Part shown: positions 50,550 to 59,224 of the stretch, one piece after another | Position numbering within the stretch: position 1 is the stretch's first letter | How the letters are laid out: every line of letters begins with the position of its first letter | NCBI RefSeq assembly: GCF_000019785.1 | Contig: NC_010524.1 | Location: 2,046,001-2,110,000, forward strand | From: Leptothrix cholodnii SP-6 | Lineage (GTDB): Bacteria > Pseudomonadota > Gammaproteobacteria > Burkholderiales > Burkholderiaceae_C | DNA: 64,000 nt | Direction of reading: 5' to 3' | The notes under the pieces: model-generated | What the model saw: only the letters and a program-made list of their open reading frames with translations | Database searches by the model: none | Told to the model about the DNA's origin: nothing | Translations under genes and position numbers: made by a program

Positions 50550-51767
50550 ATGCCCGTGCAGACCATCCCGCCCGCCTCGTCCGGCCTCGTTTCCGCGCCC
50601 CCGCAGGCCCCGCCGTGCCGGTCGTGGGACATCTTCTGTCGTGTCATCGACAACCACGGCGACCTGGGCGTGTGCTGGCGCCTGGCGGTCGACCTGGCGC
50701 AGCGTGGCCAGCGTGTGCGCCTGTGGATCGACGACGCCAGCGCGCTGGCCTGGATGGCCCCGACCGGCGCGAACGGCGTGAGCGTGCGGCCCTGGGCCGA
50801 GCCGTCGGTCGACGACGTGCCGGGCGATGCGGTGATCGAGGCTTTCGGCTGCGATCCGCCGGCCGGCTTTGTCGAACGCATGGCGCAGCGCGGCGTCGCG
50901 CCGCTGTGGATCAACCTCGAATACCTCAGCGCCGAAGCCTACGTGGCGCGCTCGCACCGCCTGCAGTCGCCGCAGTGGAGCGGGCCGGGCCGCGGTCTGA
51001 CGAAATGGTTCTTCTATCCCGGCTTCACGCCCGACACCGGCGGCCTGTTGCGCGAGCCGGGCCTGATCGAGCGGCGACGGCTGCATCAGGCGGCGGCCGG
51101 AGATGGCGCCGAGGCGCTGGTCATCACGCTGTTCTGCTACGCCAACGCCGCCCTGCCCTCGCTGCTGGATGCGCTGGTCGATCTGCCCGACACGGCGCAG
51201 CCCGGTGGCGTCCGGCTCAAGGTCACACCGGGCTGGGCGGCCACGCAGGTGGTGCGTTGGCTCGGTTCAACCGAGGCACCCGACGCCGGCACGGTGGTCC
51301 GCCGCGGCCGTCTCGACATCGAGTTCCTGCCCTACCTCAGCCAGGCCGGATTCGACGAGTTGCTGTGGCGCAGCGACCTGAACCTGGTGCGCGGCGAAGA
51401 CTCGCTGGTGCGCGCGCTGTGGGCCGGCCGGCCGATGCTGTGGCAGGTCTATCCGCAAGACGACGGCGCCCATCTGCGCAAGCTCGATGCTTTCCTGCAG
51501 CGCTATTTCGGGGTCGCCGACGGGCTTGACATGGCCGCCGTCCGGCTCGATGTTCAACAGGTCTGGCAGGCCTGGAACGGCGCCGAGTCCCCGCCGTCCG
51601 TGGCGCAGTGGCACCGGTTGCTGGCTGCCCTGCGCGGCGACTGGTGCAGGGCTTCGGAGGCGGTCTGCGGGCGGTTGTCAGCGCGGCCGGACCTGACGTC
51701 GTCACTGCTCGAATTCGCGGCCGACCACACCCCCGAACGGGCGGGTGCCGCCGACCGTCTAGAATAG
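50550..51767 (+). CDS. earP: EF-P arginine rhamnosyltransferase EarP
   Basis: A 405-residue inverting glycosyltransferase that adds rhamnose from dTDP-L-rhamnose to Arg32 of elongation factor P. The N-terminal nucleotide-sugar site [17 protein letters not shown] holds the two conserved aspartates (Asp34 and Asp38); [20 protein letters not shown] and the C-terminal [18 protein letters not shown] with its Glu are conserved EarP blocks. The substrate gene efp is directly downstream and encodes Arg at position 32. ATG 50550. A TAGAAT sequence at 51760-51765 overlaps the stop and could serve efp. Confidence 0.95.
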   Translation: MPVQTIPPASSGLVSAPPQAPPCRSWDIFCRVIDNHGDLGVCWRLAVDLAQRGQRVRLWIDDASALAWMAPTGANGVSVRPWAEPSVDDVPGDAVIEAFGCDPPAGFVERMAQRGVAPLWINLEYLSAEAYVARSHRLQSPQWSGPGRGLTKWFFYPGFTPDTGGLLREPGLIERRRLHQAAAGDGAEALVITLFCYANAALPSLLDALVDLPDTAQPGGVRLKVTPGWAATQVVRWLGSTEAPDAGTVVRRGRLDIEFLPYLSQAGFDELLWRSDLNLVRGEDSLVRALWAGRPMLWQVYPQDDGAHLRKLDAFLQRYFGVADGLDMAAVRLDVQQVWQAWNGAESPPSVAQWHRLLAALRGDWCRASEAVCGRLSARPDLTSSLLEFAADHTPERAGAADRLE

Positions 51768-51916
51768 AGAGCTTTGCGCAAGGTGTCGGCTCCAGCCGCA
51801 CTGCCTATCCTCGGTGTCGTGACGATGGCACCGTTCAACATGCCAGGGCGCAGCGCAAGCCGCCCGCCCTTCGCCACCGCTACTCGCCCCGTGCAGGGGG
51901 CCACAGGAACACTGAG

Positions 51917-52471
51917 ATGAAGATTGCACAGGAAATCCGCGCCGGCAACGTGATCATGCACGGCAAAGACCCGATGGTCGTGCTCAAGACCGAATACAGC
52001 CGCGGCGGCCGCAACTCGGCCACCGTGCGCATGAAGCTCAAGAGCCTCTTGAGCAACTCGGGCACCGAAGTCGTCTTCAAGGCCGACGACAAGATGGACC
52101 AGATCATCCTCGACAAGAAGGAGTGCACCTACTCCTACTTCGCCGACCCGATGTACGCGTTCATGGACGCCGACTTCAACCAGTTCGAAGTCGAAGCCGA
52201 GAACATGGGCGACGCCATCAGCTACCTCGAAGACGGCATGGCCGTCGAAGTGGTGTTCTACGACGGCAAGGCGATCTCGGTCGAACTGCCGACGTCGCTG
52301 GTGCGCGAAGTGACCTGGACCGAGCCGGCCGTCAAGGGCGACACCTCGGGCAAGGTGCTCAAGCCGGCCAAGCTGGCCACCGGTTTCGACATCCAGGTGC
52401 CGATCTTCGTGGCGCAAGGCGACAAGATCGAAATCGACACCCGCACGCACGAGTACCGCAAGCGCGTCTGA
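51917..52471 (+). CDS. efp: Elongation factor P
   Basis: A 184-residue translation factor that rescues ribosomes stalled at polyproline. Three OB-like domains; the loop that enters the ribosome reads [10 protein letters not shown] with Arg32 at its tip, the EarP-rhamnosylated type rather than the lysine type of E. coli. The closing [16 protein letters not shown] is typical. ATG 51917. It has a strong terminator downstream. Several polyproline proteins are in this window, notably TonB with its PPPPPP run. Confidence 0.97.
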   Translation: MKIAQEIRAGNVIMHGKDPMVVLKTEYSRGGRNSATVRMKLKSLLSNSGTEVVFKADDKMDQIILDKKECTYSYFADPMYAFMDADFNQFEVEAENMGDAISYLEDGMAVEVVFYDGKAISVELPTSLVREVTWTEPAVKGDTSGKVLKPAKLATGFDIQVPIFVAQGDKIEIDTRTHEYRKRV

Positions 52472-52520
52472 CGCGAGACGGCGGCAGGTCGGGGTTTCTC
52501 CCGCCGCCGACATGAACCAG

Positions 52521-52545
52521 GGGCGCCCCGCGAGGCGCCCTTTTT
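52521..52545 (+). terminator. Terminator after efp
   Basis: GGGCGCC-CCGCGA-GGCGCCC followed by TTTTT, 50 bp after the efp stop. Perfect 7-bp stem. It also lies just beyond the convergent tonB stop. Confidence 0.92.
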
Positions 52546-52567
52546 CATGCCCGCATCACGGCTTGCG

Positions 52568-53281
52568 TCATGGTTCGCGGAAGCCGATCTCCAGGGGTAC
52601 GAGCTGTTCCTCGGCGCCGTCGACGGTGCAGTTCATGCGCCTGACCGCCCGCTGGACCGCCCGGTAGTACTCGCGCGGCCCCGATTGCGGCGTCACGTCC
52701 AGGATCTGATTGCCGCGCACGCGGATCACGACCTTGACGTCGCCGGTGATGCCCACGCGGTCCCACTCGCCGGCCAGGGCCGACTTCAGGATGTTCTGGT
52801 AGCCCGGGCAGACGATCGCCACCTCGGCGCGCGGTGCGGGCCGGGTGGCCGGTGCTGCGGCGGGCGGCGGCGCAGGGGGGGCTGCCGGGCGGGTCTCGGC
52901 GGGCTTTTCGGGCGCACGCTCCTGCGTCACCTGAATCGCCGGCGCCGGGGCCGTCGCCGGCACGACGATTTCGGGCGCCGTGACAACGGGCGCCGGAGCG
53001 GGGGCCGGTGCCGCGGGTGTCGGCGGCGGCGGACGGTCGATCACCCGGGGCGGACTGGGCGAAGGGGGTGGCGGTGCGCGCGGTGGTGGAGGTGGCGGCG
53101 CCGGATCCGCCGGTCGAGGCTGGTCCACGATCGCCACCTCGATCGGCTTCTTGATCACCTCGATCGCCTTGCGTGCCAGGCCCGACATCAGGCCCCAGAT
53201 GACGAGCACATGCAGCAAGGCGACCACCGCCAGGCCGATGAAGCGCCGGGAACGGTCTTGCGGTTGGTAGTCGGGACCCAT
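52568..53281 (-). CDS. tonB: Energy transducer TonB
   Basis: A 237-residue TonB: one membrane anchor at about 14-34 with His in the helix (VALLHVLVIWG), a long proline/alanine-rich periplasmic linker (about 55-150, with runs such as PPPPPPRAPPPP), and a C-terminal domain (VCPGYQNILKS, GDVKVVIRVRGN, NCTVDG). It transmits proton-motive force from ExbB/ExbD to outer-membrane receptors. Last gene of the exbB-exbD-exbD-tonB run; 17-bp gap to exbD. The C-terminal fold has a CPGY start like TonB paralogues of Burkholderiales. Confidence 0.9.
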   Translation of the reverse strand: MGPDYQPQDRSRRFIGLAVVALLHVLVIWGLMSGLARKAIEVIKKPIEVAIVDQPRPADPAPPPPPPRAPPPPSPSPPRVIDRPPPPTPAAPAPAPAPVVTAPEIVVPATAPAPAIQVTQERAPEKPAETRPAAPPAPPPAAAPATRPAPRAEVAIVCPGYQNILKSALAGEWDRVGITGDVKVVIRVRGNQILDVTPQSGPREYYRAVQRAVRRMNCTVDGAEEQLVPLEIGFREP

Positions 53282-53298
53282 CGGTGCGGCGCCCTCTT

Positions 53299-53727
53299 TC
53301 AGCGCGCGGCCAGCGACTCGTTGCCGAGCACGCCCAGCTTGCGCAAGCCCAGGCGATCGGCCGACACCAGCACCTCGGCCACCGCCTTGTATCTGGTGCG
53401 GCGATCCGGGCGCAGGTGGATCTCGGGCTGCGGCGTCTGTTGCGCCGCGGCGGCCATGCGCAACTCAAGGTCGGCTCGGTCGGCCAGCGGCTGGCCGTTC
53501 CACGACACGACGTTGCGGGCGTCGATGTCGATGCGGATCACCTCGGGCTTGATCGGCGGCGGCGTGGCCTTGGCCACCGGCAGGTTCAGGTTCACCGCGT
53601 GCAACTGAACCGGAATCGTGATGATCAGCATCACCAGCAGCACCAGCATCACGTCGATCAGCGGCGTGGTGTTGATGTCCATGATCGGCGCGTCGTCGTC
53701 AGCGCCGTCGGCAAAGTGGATCGCCAT
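53299..53727 (-). CDS. exbD: ExbD-like biopolymer transport protein (copy 1, adjacent to tonB)
   Basis: A 142-residue protein with one membrane helix (about 25-43) and a periplasmic domain. The functional Asp is in NTTPLIDVMLVLL. An N-terminal cytoplasmic stretch with DDDAPIMDI precedes the helix. Second of two adjacent exbD genes; only moderate identity with its neighbour is visible outside the TPLIDVMLVLL segment, so it is not a recent duplication. Confidence 0.92.
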   Translation of the reverse strand: MAIHFADGADDDAPIMDINTTPLIDVMLVLLVMLIITIPVQLHAVNLNLPVAKATPPPIKPEVIRIDIDARNVVSWNGQPLADRADLELRMAAAAQQTPQPEIHLRPDRRTRYKAVAEVLVSADRLGLRKLGVLGNESLAAR

Positions 53728-53739
53728 GTCGTCGCGTCC

Positions 53740-54165
53740 TCAGCCCTTGGCGGGCGGCTCGGTGATGAACGAGACCCGGGCGATGCCGGCGCGCTGGCAG
53801 GCCTGGATGACGCGGCCGATCGACTCGTAGTCGGCCTCGAGGTCGCCCCGGATGTGCACCTCGGGCTGCGGATCGCGCGTGGCCACCGCCTTGAGTCGCT
53901 CGACCAGTGCCGCAGGGTCGCGCACCTCGGTGTCGAACCAGAAGATCGCACCCTTGGCGTCGACCGAGACCACGATGTTCTCGGGCCGGCTCTGGCGCAG
54001 TTCGTTGCGCTCCTTGGGCAACTGGACCGGCACCGACAGCGTGACGACTGGAATCGTGATCAGGAAGATGATCAGCAGCACCAGCATCACGTCGACCAGC
54101 GGCGTGGTGTTGATGACCGACAGCACCTCGTCGGGCGAGTCGGACGAACCGGTTTGCATGGCCAC
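53740..54165 (-). CDS. exbD: ExbD-like biopolymer transport protein (copy 2, adjacent to exbB)
   Basis: A 141-residue ExbD with its essential Asp in NTTPLVDVMLVLLIIFLIT (helix about 22-42) and the periplasmic domain RPENIVVSVDAKGAIF. It is 15 bp after exbB and 12 bp before the second exbD. Two different ExbDs with one ExbB are known in xanthomonads, where the extra copy has a distinct role; the role here is unknown. Confidence 0.92.
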   Translation of the reverse strand: MAMQTGSSDSPDEVLSVINTTPLVDVMLVLLIIFLITIPVVTLSVPVQLPKERNELRQSRPENIVVSVDAKGAIFWFDTEVRDPAALVERLKAVATRDPQPEVHIRGDLEADYESIGRVIQACQRAGIARVSFITEPPAKG

Positions 54166-54180
54166 GGCGGGCGACCTCGG

Positions 54181-54972
54181 TCAGCGCGCGGCCGCGTTGG
54201 CCTGAGCCAGCAGCACCGCGTGCAGGTCGCTGCCGAAGGCGCGTACATCGTCCATCGCGACCTTGTTGCGCCGCACTAGCCAGTTGTAGCCCAGCACCGC
54301 CGGCACCGCCACGGCCAGGCCGATGGCCGTCATGATCAGCGCCTCACCCACCGGGCCGGCGACCTTGTCGATCGAGGCCTGCCCGGCCACGCCGATGGCG
54401 GTGAGCGCGTGATAGATGCCCCAGACCGTGCCGAACAGACCCACGAACGGCGCCGTGGAACCGACCGTGGCCAGAAACGCCAGCCCGCCTTGCAGCCGGC
54501 TGTGCACCCGCTCGACGGCGCGCTGGATCGACATCGTCACCCAGGTGTTCAGGTCGATCTGGCCCAGCAGGCCGTCGTGCTTGCGGCTGGCTTCGGCACC
54601 GGCCTCGGCGATGAAGCGGAACGGGCTGCCCACGCTCAGCGCATCGGCGCCCTGGCGCACGTCGCCGGCACGCCAGAAACGGTCCTGCGCTTCCTGCGCC
54701 TGCCGGCCGACCCGCGCCTGCTCGAGCAGCTTGACGACGATCACGTACCAGCTGCCGGCCGACATCACCGTCATCAGCATCAGCACGATCTTGGCGACGA
54801 CGTCGCTGCCCGCCCACAGTGCGGCCAGGCCGTAGGGGTTCTCGGTCAGGACGGCCGCAGCGTTGACCGCTTCCTGTGCCGATGCCGTCGAACCCATCGT
54901 GACGGCGCTGCAGATGAAGAGGGCGAGCGAACGCGACATGCCGCGGGCGCCAGCTGGTGGAAACAGGGACAT
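54181..54972 (-). CDS. exbB: ExbB-like proton channel subunit
   Basis: A 263-residue inner-membrane protein of the TolQ/ExbB family. A signal-like N terminus (cleavage near ASAQEA), then three helices: about 45-70, and the MotA/TolQ/ExbB domain pair around GSTAPFVGLFGTVWGIYHAL and GEALIMTAIGLAVAVPAV. ATG 54972 has a GGAG ribosome site; ATG 54939 does not. The gene is separated from the receptor by 85 bp containing a GCCCCGG/CCGGGGC hairpin. Confidence 0.93.
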   Translation of the reverse strand: MSLFPPAGARGMSRSLALFICSAVTMGSTASAQEAVNAAAVLTENPYGLAALWAGSDVVAKIVLMLMTVMSAGSWYVIVVKLLEQARVGRQAQEAQDRFWRAGDVRQGADALSVGSPFRFIAEAGAEASRKHDGLLGQIDLNTWVTMSIQRAVERVHSRLQGGLAFLATVGSTAPFVGLFGTVWGIYHALTAIGVAGQASIDKVAGPVGEALIMTAIGLAVAVPAVLGYNWLVRRNKVAMDDVRAFGSDLHAVLLAQANAAAR

Positions 54973-55026
54973 CGACACTCCGTGACGGAAACGCAGGACG
55001 GAACAGCCCGGATGATGTCGATTCAG

Positions 55027-55046
55027 GCCCCGGGGAATACCGGGGC
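55027..55046. other. Hairpin between the receptor and exbB
   Basis: GCCCCGG-6 nt-CCGGGGC, perfect 7-bp stem with no T-run, in the 85-bp gap. It could damp transcription or protect mRNA ends so that receptor and exbB-tonB levels differ. Confidence 0.5.
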
Positions 55047-55057
55047 AGTCGATCACA

Positions 55058-57769
55058 TCAGAATCGATACGCCGCGCGCAGCGCCAACACCCTTCCGAGC
55101 GGATCGGTGAAGCGCGGATCATAGCCAGCCTGGAACAGGCTCAGTTGCAGCGTCTGCGGCGGATCGCGGTCGAACAGATTGCGCAGGCCCGCCGATAACG
55201 TCAGGCCACGAATGCCGCTCCACTGCGCCATCAAGTCATGCAGCGCATAACTCGACACGTGATTTTCCGGAGCCTGATCCGCATACCCGGACTTGAAGCG
55301 CTGCGCCAACGTGACCGACCAGGCGTCGAGTGACCAGTTCACCGCGAAGGCGTGTTGCCAGCGGAATATCGGTGCGTTGTCGGCATAACGCCCGGCGGCC
55401 TCGATATGGCTGCCATTGCGTTCGCGCTGGTACCGATAGCTGTGCACATAGGTGCCGTCAAGGCCGATGCTGATTCGCCCCCATGCCTGTTGAACATCCT
55501 GCCAGGCCATCGAGACGTCCAGTCCGCTGGTTTGCAGCGTGCCCAGGTTTTCGGTCGGCAGATCGATATAGGCAATCGGGTCGATCGACGTGTTGAGGCA
55601 GGTATCGAGCTGTTCGCGACTGACCGTGGTGCCGCCGCCGGCCTCCAGCTGGCTGCACCGGACATAACGTGCGGCGTATTTGGCCGGATCGTCGAAGACC
55701 GCTTGTTCCGGCAGGCCGCCGATCAGGTTCCGGACACGGATGGTCCACAAGTCAAGACCGACCGACAGTGACCTGACGGGTTCGACCAGAATGCCCAATG
55801 AAAGATTCTTCGATTTTTCAGGCCGAAGGCTGTCGAGGCTCCTGCCGTCGGCGGCGGGGCCCGCGACCCGGACATTGAACTGCTGTGCACAGACGGCCCC
55901 GGCATTGGCGCCGTCGACGGCTTCGCCGCCCGGGCAATACCGCGGATCGTCATAACTGCCGAAGGTGAATCCGAAGGACTGCGGGCGATGGATGTCGTAC
56001 AGGTTGGGGGCCCGAAAACCGCTGCCGACCGACCCACGAAACAGGATTTCAGGTGTCGCCTGCAGGCGCATGGCCAGTTTCGGGTTGAGTGTGCTGCCGA
56101 AATCGCTGTAGTGGTCGAGTCGAGCCGCGACGGTCATTTCCAGCGCGCGCGTCACGGGCCAGCCGATTTCTCCGTAGATGGCATCGACGCGACGCGACCC
56201 CGACGCATCGCCGCTCGGATCGAGACCAAGGCTGGGCAGCGAGGCGGTGACATCCAGGGTATCGAACGACGATCGTTCATCTCGATGCTCAAGTCCGATC
56301 ACGAGCGCCAAGGGGCCTGCATCGAGATGGGCCAATTCGCCGCGCAACTGCAGATCGGCAAAATCGGACCGGCTGCGCCCGATCTGCACCGGGCCGACGA
56401 TCTGTGCCGCATCGATGGCGGCTTGTCCTTCTGCGGTTTGAGGCCCGAACGGGTTGACCAGACCGTTCCAGACCGCGAGTTGCATCGAGGCGTCGTCGAC
56501 ATACCCCGCCAACACCCGCTCGGTACTTCTGCCTTGCGAGCGACCGACTGCTGAACGGAGATCCCAGTTCTGACCGAGTGCGCCCTTCAGTTCCAGCAGG
56601 GCACGGTTGGCGATGCTGGTGTTCTGCCGCTTCCTCTTGCCGGCGGGCACTTCGCGCCAGTCGACCAGCCCGCCGGGCACCATCGGCACACCCTCGGCGC
56701 CGCTGCACAGCTCGGGCACGAGTTGGGTGGGTGCCTCGAGCGGGAAAAATGCGCTGCCGGCGCGCATGCAGTGGTACGCGGGGGCGGCGGCGATCAGCGA
56801 GGTTTCCTGATTCCGTGCCCAGAGGTACTCGGCGCCCAGCGACCATTCATCGAGCAGTTTCAACTCTGCCCGCAACAGCGCCGTGCGTTGCTCGTTTGCG
56901 GGTATGGCATCCAGATCGCTGACGATGTCGTAGCGGCAGGCACTGGCATCGTCGTTCGGCAGCGAGGGGGATTTGTCGCAAGTCGGAAGAGAGGGTTCGA
57001 AACCGTCAAGATCCCCCGGAAAGCTCGTGCCGCTGGTCCAGTCGACAGAGTTTCCGCGCAGAACGCCGGTGCTTGCAAATGGACGGTCGCGGGCCGCCAG
57101 GCGATTCTGCCGACGGACGTCCAGCGCCCCCTGGACATGAAAACCATCGGCGTCCGGTACGCCGGCGCCGCCCACCAGGGAGAATCGCCGAACGGCACCT
57201 CCGCCCTGTTCCGAGCCTTGCGTGTCAACGCTGATCTGGGAATAGCGCTGCTCACGCTTGAGAATCACGTTCACGACCCCGCCGATCGCGTCCGAGCCGT
57301 AGATGGCAGACGCGCCGTCACGCAGGATTTCAATCCGATCCACGGCCGCCATCGGCAAGGCATAGAGATCGACCGCGGCGCCATCGAACGGATGGTTGAC
57401 CAGTCGCCGGCCGTTCAATAACACCAGCGTCTTGTTGGCGCTGGTCGCAAATGGCGCATTCAATCCGCGAAGGTCGACCTCGGCCTTGCCGCCCGTCACC
57501 GCCCCGACGGCATTGCCGATCCCCATGTGGCTCTGATTGGCCGTCACCCACGCCAGTGCCTGTTCGATTTGCGTGATGCCTTGGCGCGTCAGGTCATCGA
57601 TCCGGATGACGGTGACGGGCACGTTCGACTCGGCAGCGATTCGGCGCAAACTGCTTCCGGTGATTTCAACCCGTTCCAGTGAGGGTTGTCCGGCAACTGT
57701 GATTGGCCAACAACACAGTCCAAGAACGAGTGGCAGCAGTACGCGTGCGCCTGTCTGGCGGTTTGACAT
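55058..57769 (-). CDS. TonB-dependent outer-membrane receptor
   Basis: A 903-residue receptor. Signal peptide to about residue 27 (GLCCWPITVAGQ), a plug domain (VEITGSSLRRIAAESNVPVTVI, read in parts, about 32-165) with LVLLNGRRLV and EILRDGASAIYGSDAIGGVVN, then a beta-barrel ending in the classical C-terminal aromatic AAYRF. No CarO- or siderophore-specific motif identifies the substrate. GGGAG ribosome site before ATG 57769. It is followed by exbB-exbD-exbD-tonB, so uptake and energising genes are one block. The base composition looks lower in GC than its neighbours, which may point to later acquisition. A Fur box was not recognised. Confidence 0.93.
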   Translation of the reverse strand: MSNRQTGARVLLPLVLGLCCWPITVAGQPSLERVEITGSSLRRIAAESNVPVTVIRIDDLTRQGITQIEQALAWVTANQSHMGIGNAVGAVTGGKAEVDLRGLNAPFATSANKTLVLLNGRRLVNHPFDGAAVDLYALPMAAVDRIEILRDGASAIYGSDAIGGVVNVILKREQRYSQISVDTQGSEQGGGAVRRFSLVGGAGVPDADGFHVQGALDVRRQNRLAARDRPFASTGVLRGNSVDWTSGTSFPGDLDGFEPSLPTCDKSPSLPNDDASACRYDIVSDLDAIPANEQRTALLRAELKLLDEWSLGAEYLWARNQETSLIAAAPAYHCMRAGSAFFPLEAPTQLVPELCSGAEGVPMVPGGLVDWREVPAGKRKRQNTSIANRALLELKGALGQNWDLRSAVGRSQGRSTERVLAGYVDDASMQLAVWNGLVNPFGPQTAEGQAAIDAAQIVGPVQIGRSRSDFADLQLRGELAHLDAGPLALVIGLEHRDERSSFDTLDVTASLPSLGLDPSGDASGSRRVDAIYGEIGWPVTRALEMTVAARLDHYSDFGSTLNPKLAMRLQATPEILFRGSVGSGFRAPNLYDIHRPQSFGFTFGSYDDPRYCPGGEAVDGANAGAVCAQQFNVRVAGPAADGRSLDSLRPEKSKNLSLGILVEPVRSLSVGLDLWTIRVRNLIGGLPEQAVFDDPAKYAARYVRCSQLEAGGGTTVSREQLDTCLNTSIDPIAYIDLPTENLGTLQTSGLDVSMAWQDVQQAWGRISIGLDGTYVHSYRYQRERNGSHIEAAGRYADNAPIFRWQHAFAVNWSLDAWSVTLAQRFKSGYADQAPENHVSSYALHDLMAQWSGIRGLTLSAGLRNLFDRDPPQTLQLSLFQAGYDPRFTDPLGRVLALRAAYRF

Positions 57770-57910
57770 CGAAACTCCCTGATCCGTGTGTCGTCTGTAC
57801 CCAGCATCTGTGTGCTGGTTGCGATGACAGATTCTCGACGCACGTAACCGAGTGTGTCCAGCGTCTTGCGTTGGAATTTTCAAGAAGAACCGATGTCGTG
57901 ATGCGAGCAG

Positions 57911-57948
57911 AAAACAAAAAAGCGACCCGGCTGCTGCCGGATCGCTTT
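57911..57948 (-). terminator. Terminator after the tRNA-Lys block
   Basis: On the minus strand AAAGCGATCCGGC / GCCGGGTCGCTTT followed by TTTGTTTT, 8 bp after the last tRNA. A long stem with one G-T pair. It separates the tRNAs from the receptor gene. Confidence 0.92.
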
Positions 57949-57955
57949 GATGTCT

Positions 57956-58031
57956 TGGTGGGCCCTGAGTGACTCGAACACTCGACCTACGGATTAAGAG
58001 TCCGCTGCTCTACCAACTGAGCTAAGAGCCC
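57956..58031 (-). tRNA. tRNA-Lys(CTT), copy 2
   Basis: A 76-nt cloverleaf with encoded CCA. Acceptor GGGCTCT/AGGGCCC (one U-G pair), anticodon loop CTCTTAA giving CTT, T loop TTCGAGT. Identical over its length to the next tRNA at 58103-58178. Confidence 0.97.
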
Positions 58032-58102
58032 CAATACAAACAATACAACTTCTGTCAACCAACAAGAGAAACTTGCAAGACAAGTTTTCTTGCTCTTAAT
58101 TT

Positions 58103-58178
58103 TGGTGGGCCCTGAGTGACTCGAACACTCGACCTACGGATTAAGAGTCCGCTGCTCTACCAACTGAGCTAAGAGCCC
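58103..58178 (-). tRNA. tRNA-Lys(CTT), copy 1
   Basis: 76 nt, encoded CCA, anticodon CTT. Identical to the copy 72 bp downstream; the spacer between them is AT-rich (TTTTCTTGCTCTTAATTT). Copies are on one strand with no separate terminator between. Confidence 0.97.
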
Positions 58179-58203
58179 GAATAAAACTATTATAACACCA
58201 GCT

Positions 58204-58279
58204 TGGTGGGTTGTGCGGGACTCGAACCTGCGACCTACGGATTAAAAGTCCGCTGCTCTACCAACTGAGCTAACAACCC
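58204..58279 (-). tRNA. tRNA-Lys(TTT)
   Basis: 76 nt with encoded CCA. Acceptor GGGTTGT/ACAACCC, anticodon loop CTTTTAA giving TTT, T loop TTCGAGT. First of the three lysine tRNAs on the minus strand; the 25-bp gap to the next one suggests a single precursor. The promoter upstream was not clearly recognised. Confidence 0.97.
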
Positions 58280-58435
58280 GCGCGATCCGGTCATCAATCC
58301 CCGCTACATAAGTCGCCGCCCGACATGCTTGACGCATCAACAGGGCTTGCAATTCATGCCACAGTCACCGGAAACAAACTGTCGTTTGACAATCACATTT
58401 CGCGAAGCCTGCAATCATAGCAGGAACTGATTCAA

Positions 58436-59224
58436 TCATTCAAGCCCCCCCTGCGCATCGCACGCCCTGACCCAGGCCATCGCTGCTTCAGCCGCGACCA
58501 TGCCGAAGGTCGCGGTCACCGTCACCGATGATCCGTAGCCGTGGCAGTTCAGGTTGCCATCGACATCGCAGCCGTTGTCTGGCCGCACCACGGATTCGCG
58601 GGAATAGACACATCGCACCCCGATGTCGCCGGTGCGTGGCGCGCCGTCGCGGCGCAGATGCTGGCGCAGGCGCGCCAGCAGCGGATCGTGCGTGACCTTG
58701 GCCAGATCGTCGACCTGAACCGCCTGCGGCGATGTCTTCCCACCGGCCGCGCCCACCGAAACCAGCTTGTGGCGTCCGGTCAGCGCCCATTGCGCCAGCA
58801 GGAGCTTGGCGCGTCCCTGGTCGCAGGCGTCGACGACCACGTCGACCGGCCCGGGCAACAGCGCCGGCCAGTTGTCGGCCTCGACGAACTCCTCGATGGC
58901 GTGCACCCCGCACAGCGGATGGATGTCGGCAATGCGGCGCGCCAGCATCTCGACCTTCGCAGCACCGACCGTGCTGCCCAGTGCCTGAACCTGCCGGTTG
59001 ATGTTCGACTCGGCGATCTGGTCCAGATCGATCAGCACCAGCTGCGCGACACCACAGCGTGCCAGTGCTTCGGCGCACCACGAGCCGACACCGCCGAGCC
59101 CGACGATGGCCACCTTGGCCTGTCTGACCCTGAGATATGCCGGCTCGCCCCACAGTCGGCGCAGTGCGCCGAAGCGGCGTTCGAGATCGGCGTCGACGTC
59201 GGGCGTCGGCGTGACGAGGTTCAT
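58436..59224 (-). CDS. tcdA: tRNA threonylcarbamoyladenosine dehydratase
   Basis: A 262-residue E1-like enzyme (formerly CsdL/YgdL) that cyclises t6A37 in tRNA using ATP. The nucleotide fold IVGLGGVGSWCAEALARCG, the IDLDQIAESNINRQVQAL block and DACDQGRAKLLL are conserved; a C-terminal CDVDGNLNCHGYGSS follows. Start ATG 59224 overlaps the yedE stop by 4 bp, so they are coupled. The sulfur-transfer partners CsdA/CsdE are not encoded here. Confidence 0.94.
   Translation of the reverse strand: MNLVTPTPDVDADLERRFGALRRLWGEPAYLRVRQAKVAIVGLGGVGSWCAEALARCGVAQLVLIDLDQIAESNINRQVQALGSTVGAAKVEMLARRIADIHPLCGVHAIEEFVEADNWPALLPGPVDVVVDACDQGRAKLLLAQWALTGRHKLVSVGAAGGKTSPQAVQVDDLAKVTHDPLLARLRQHLRRDGAPRTGDIGVRCVYSRESVVRPDNGCDVDGNLNCHGYGSSVTVTATFGMVAAEAAMAWVRACDAQGGLE

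Noticed and set aside
55058..57769. Receptor and exb block as a genomic island
   Set aside because: Composition differs visibly but there are no flanking repeats, transposase or phage genes, and the adjacent efp/uvrC and tRNA genes are core; kept only as a note on the receptor.
57956..58435. Possible integration site at the tRNA-Lys block
   Set aside because: No integrase, no partial tRNA duplicate and no mobile-element gene; the second CTT copy is full-length and intact.
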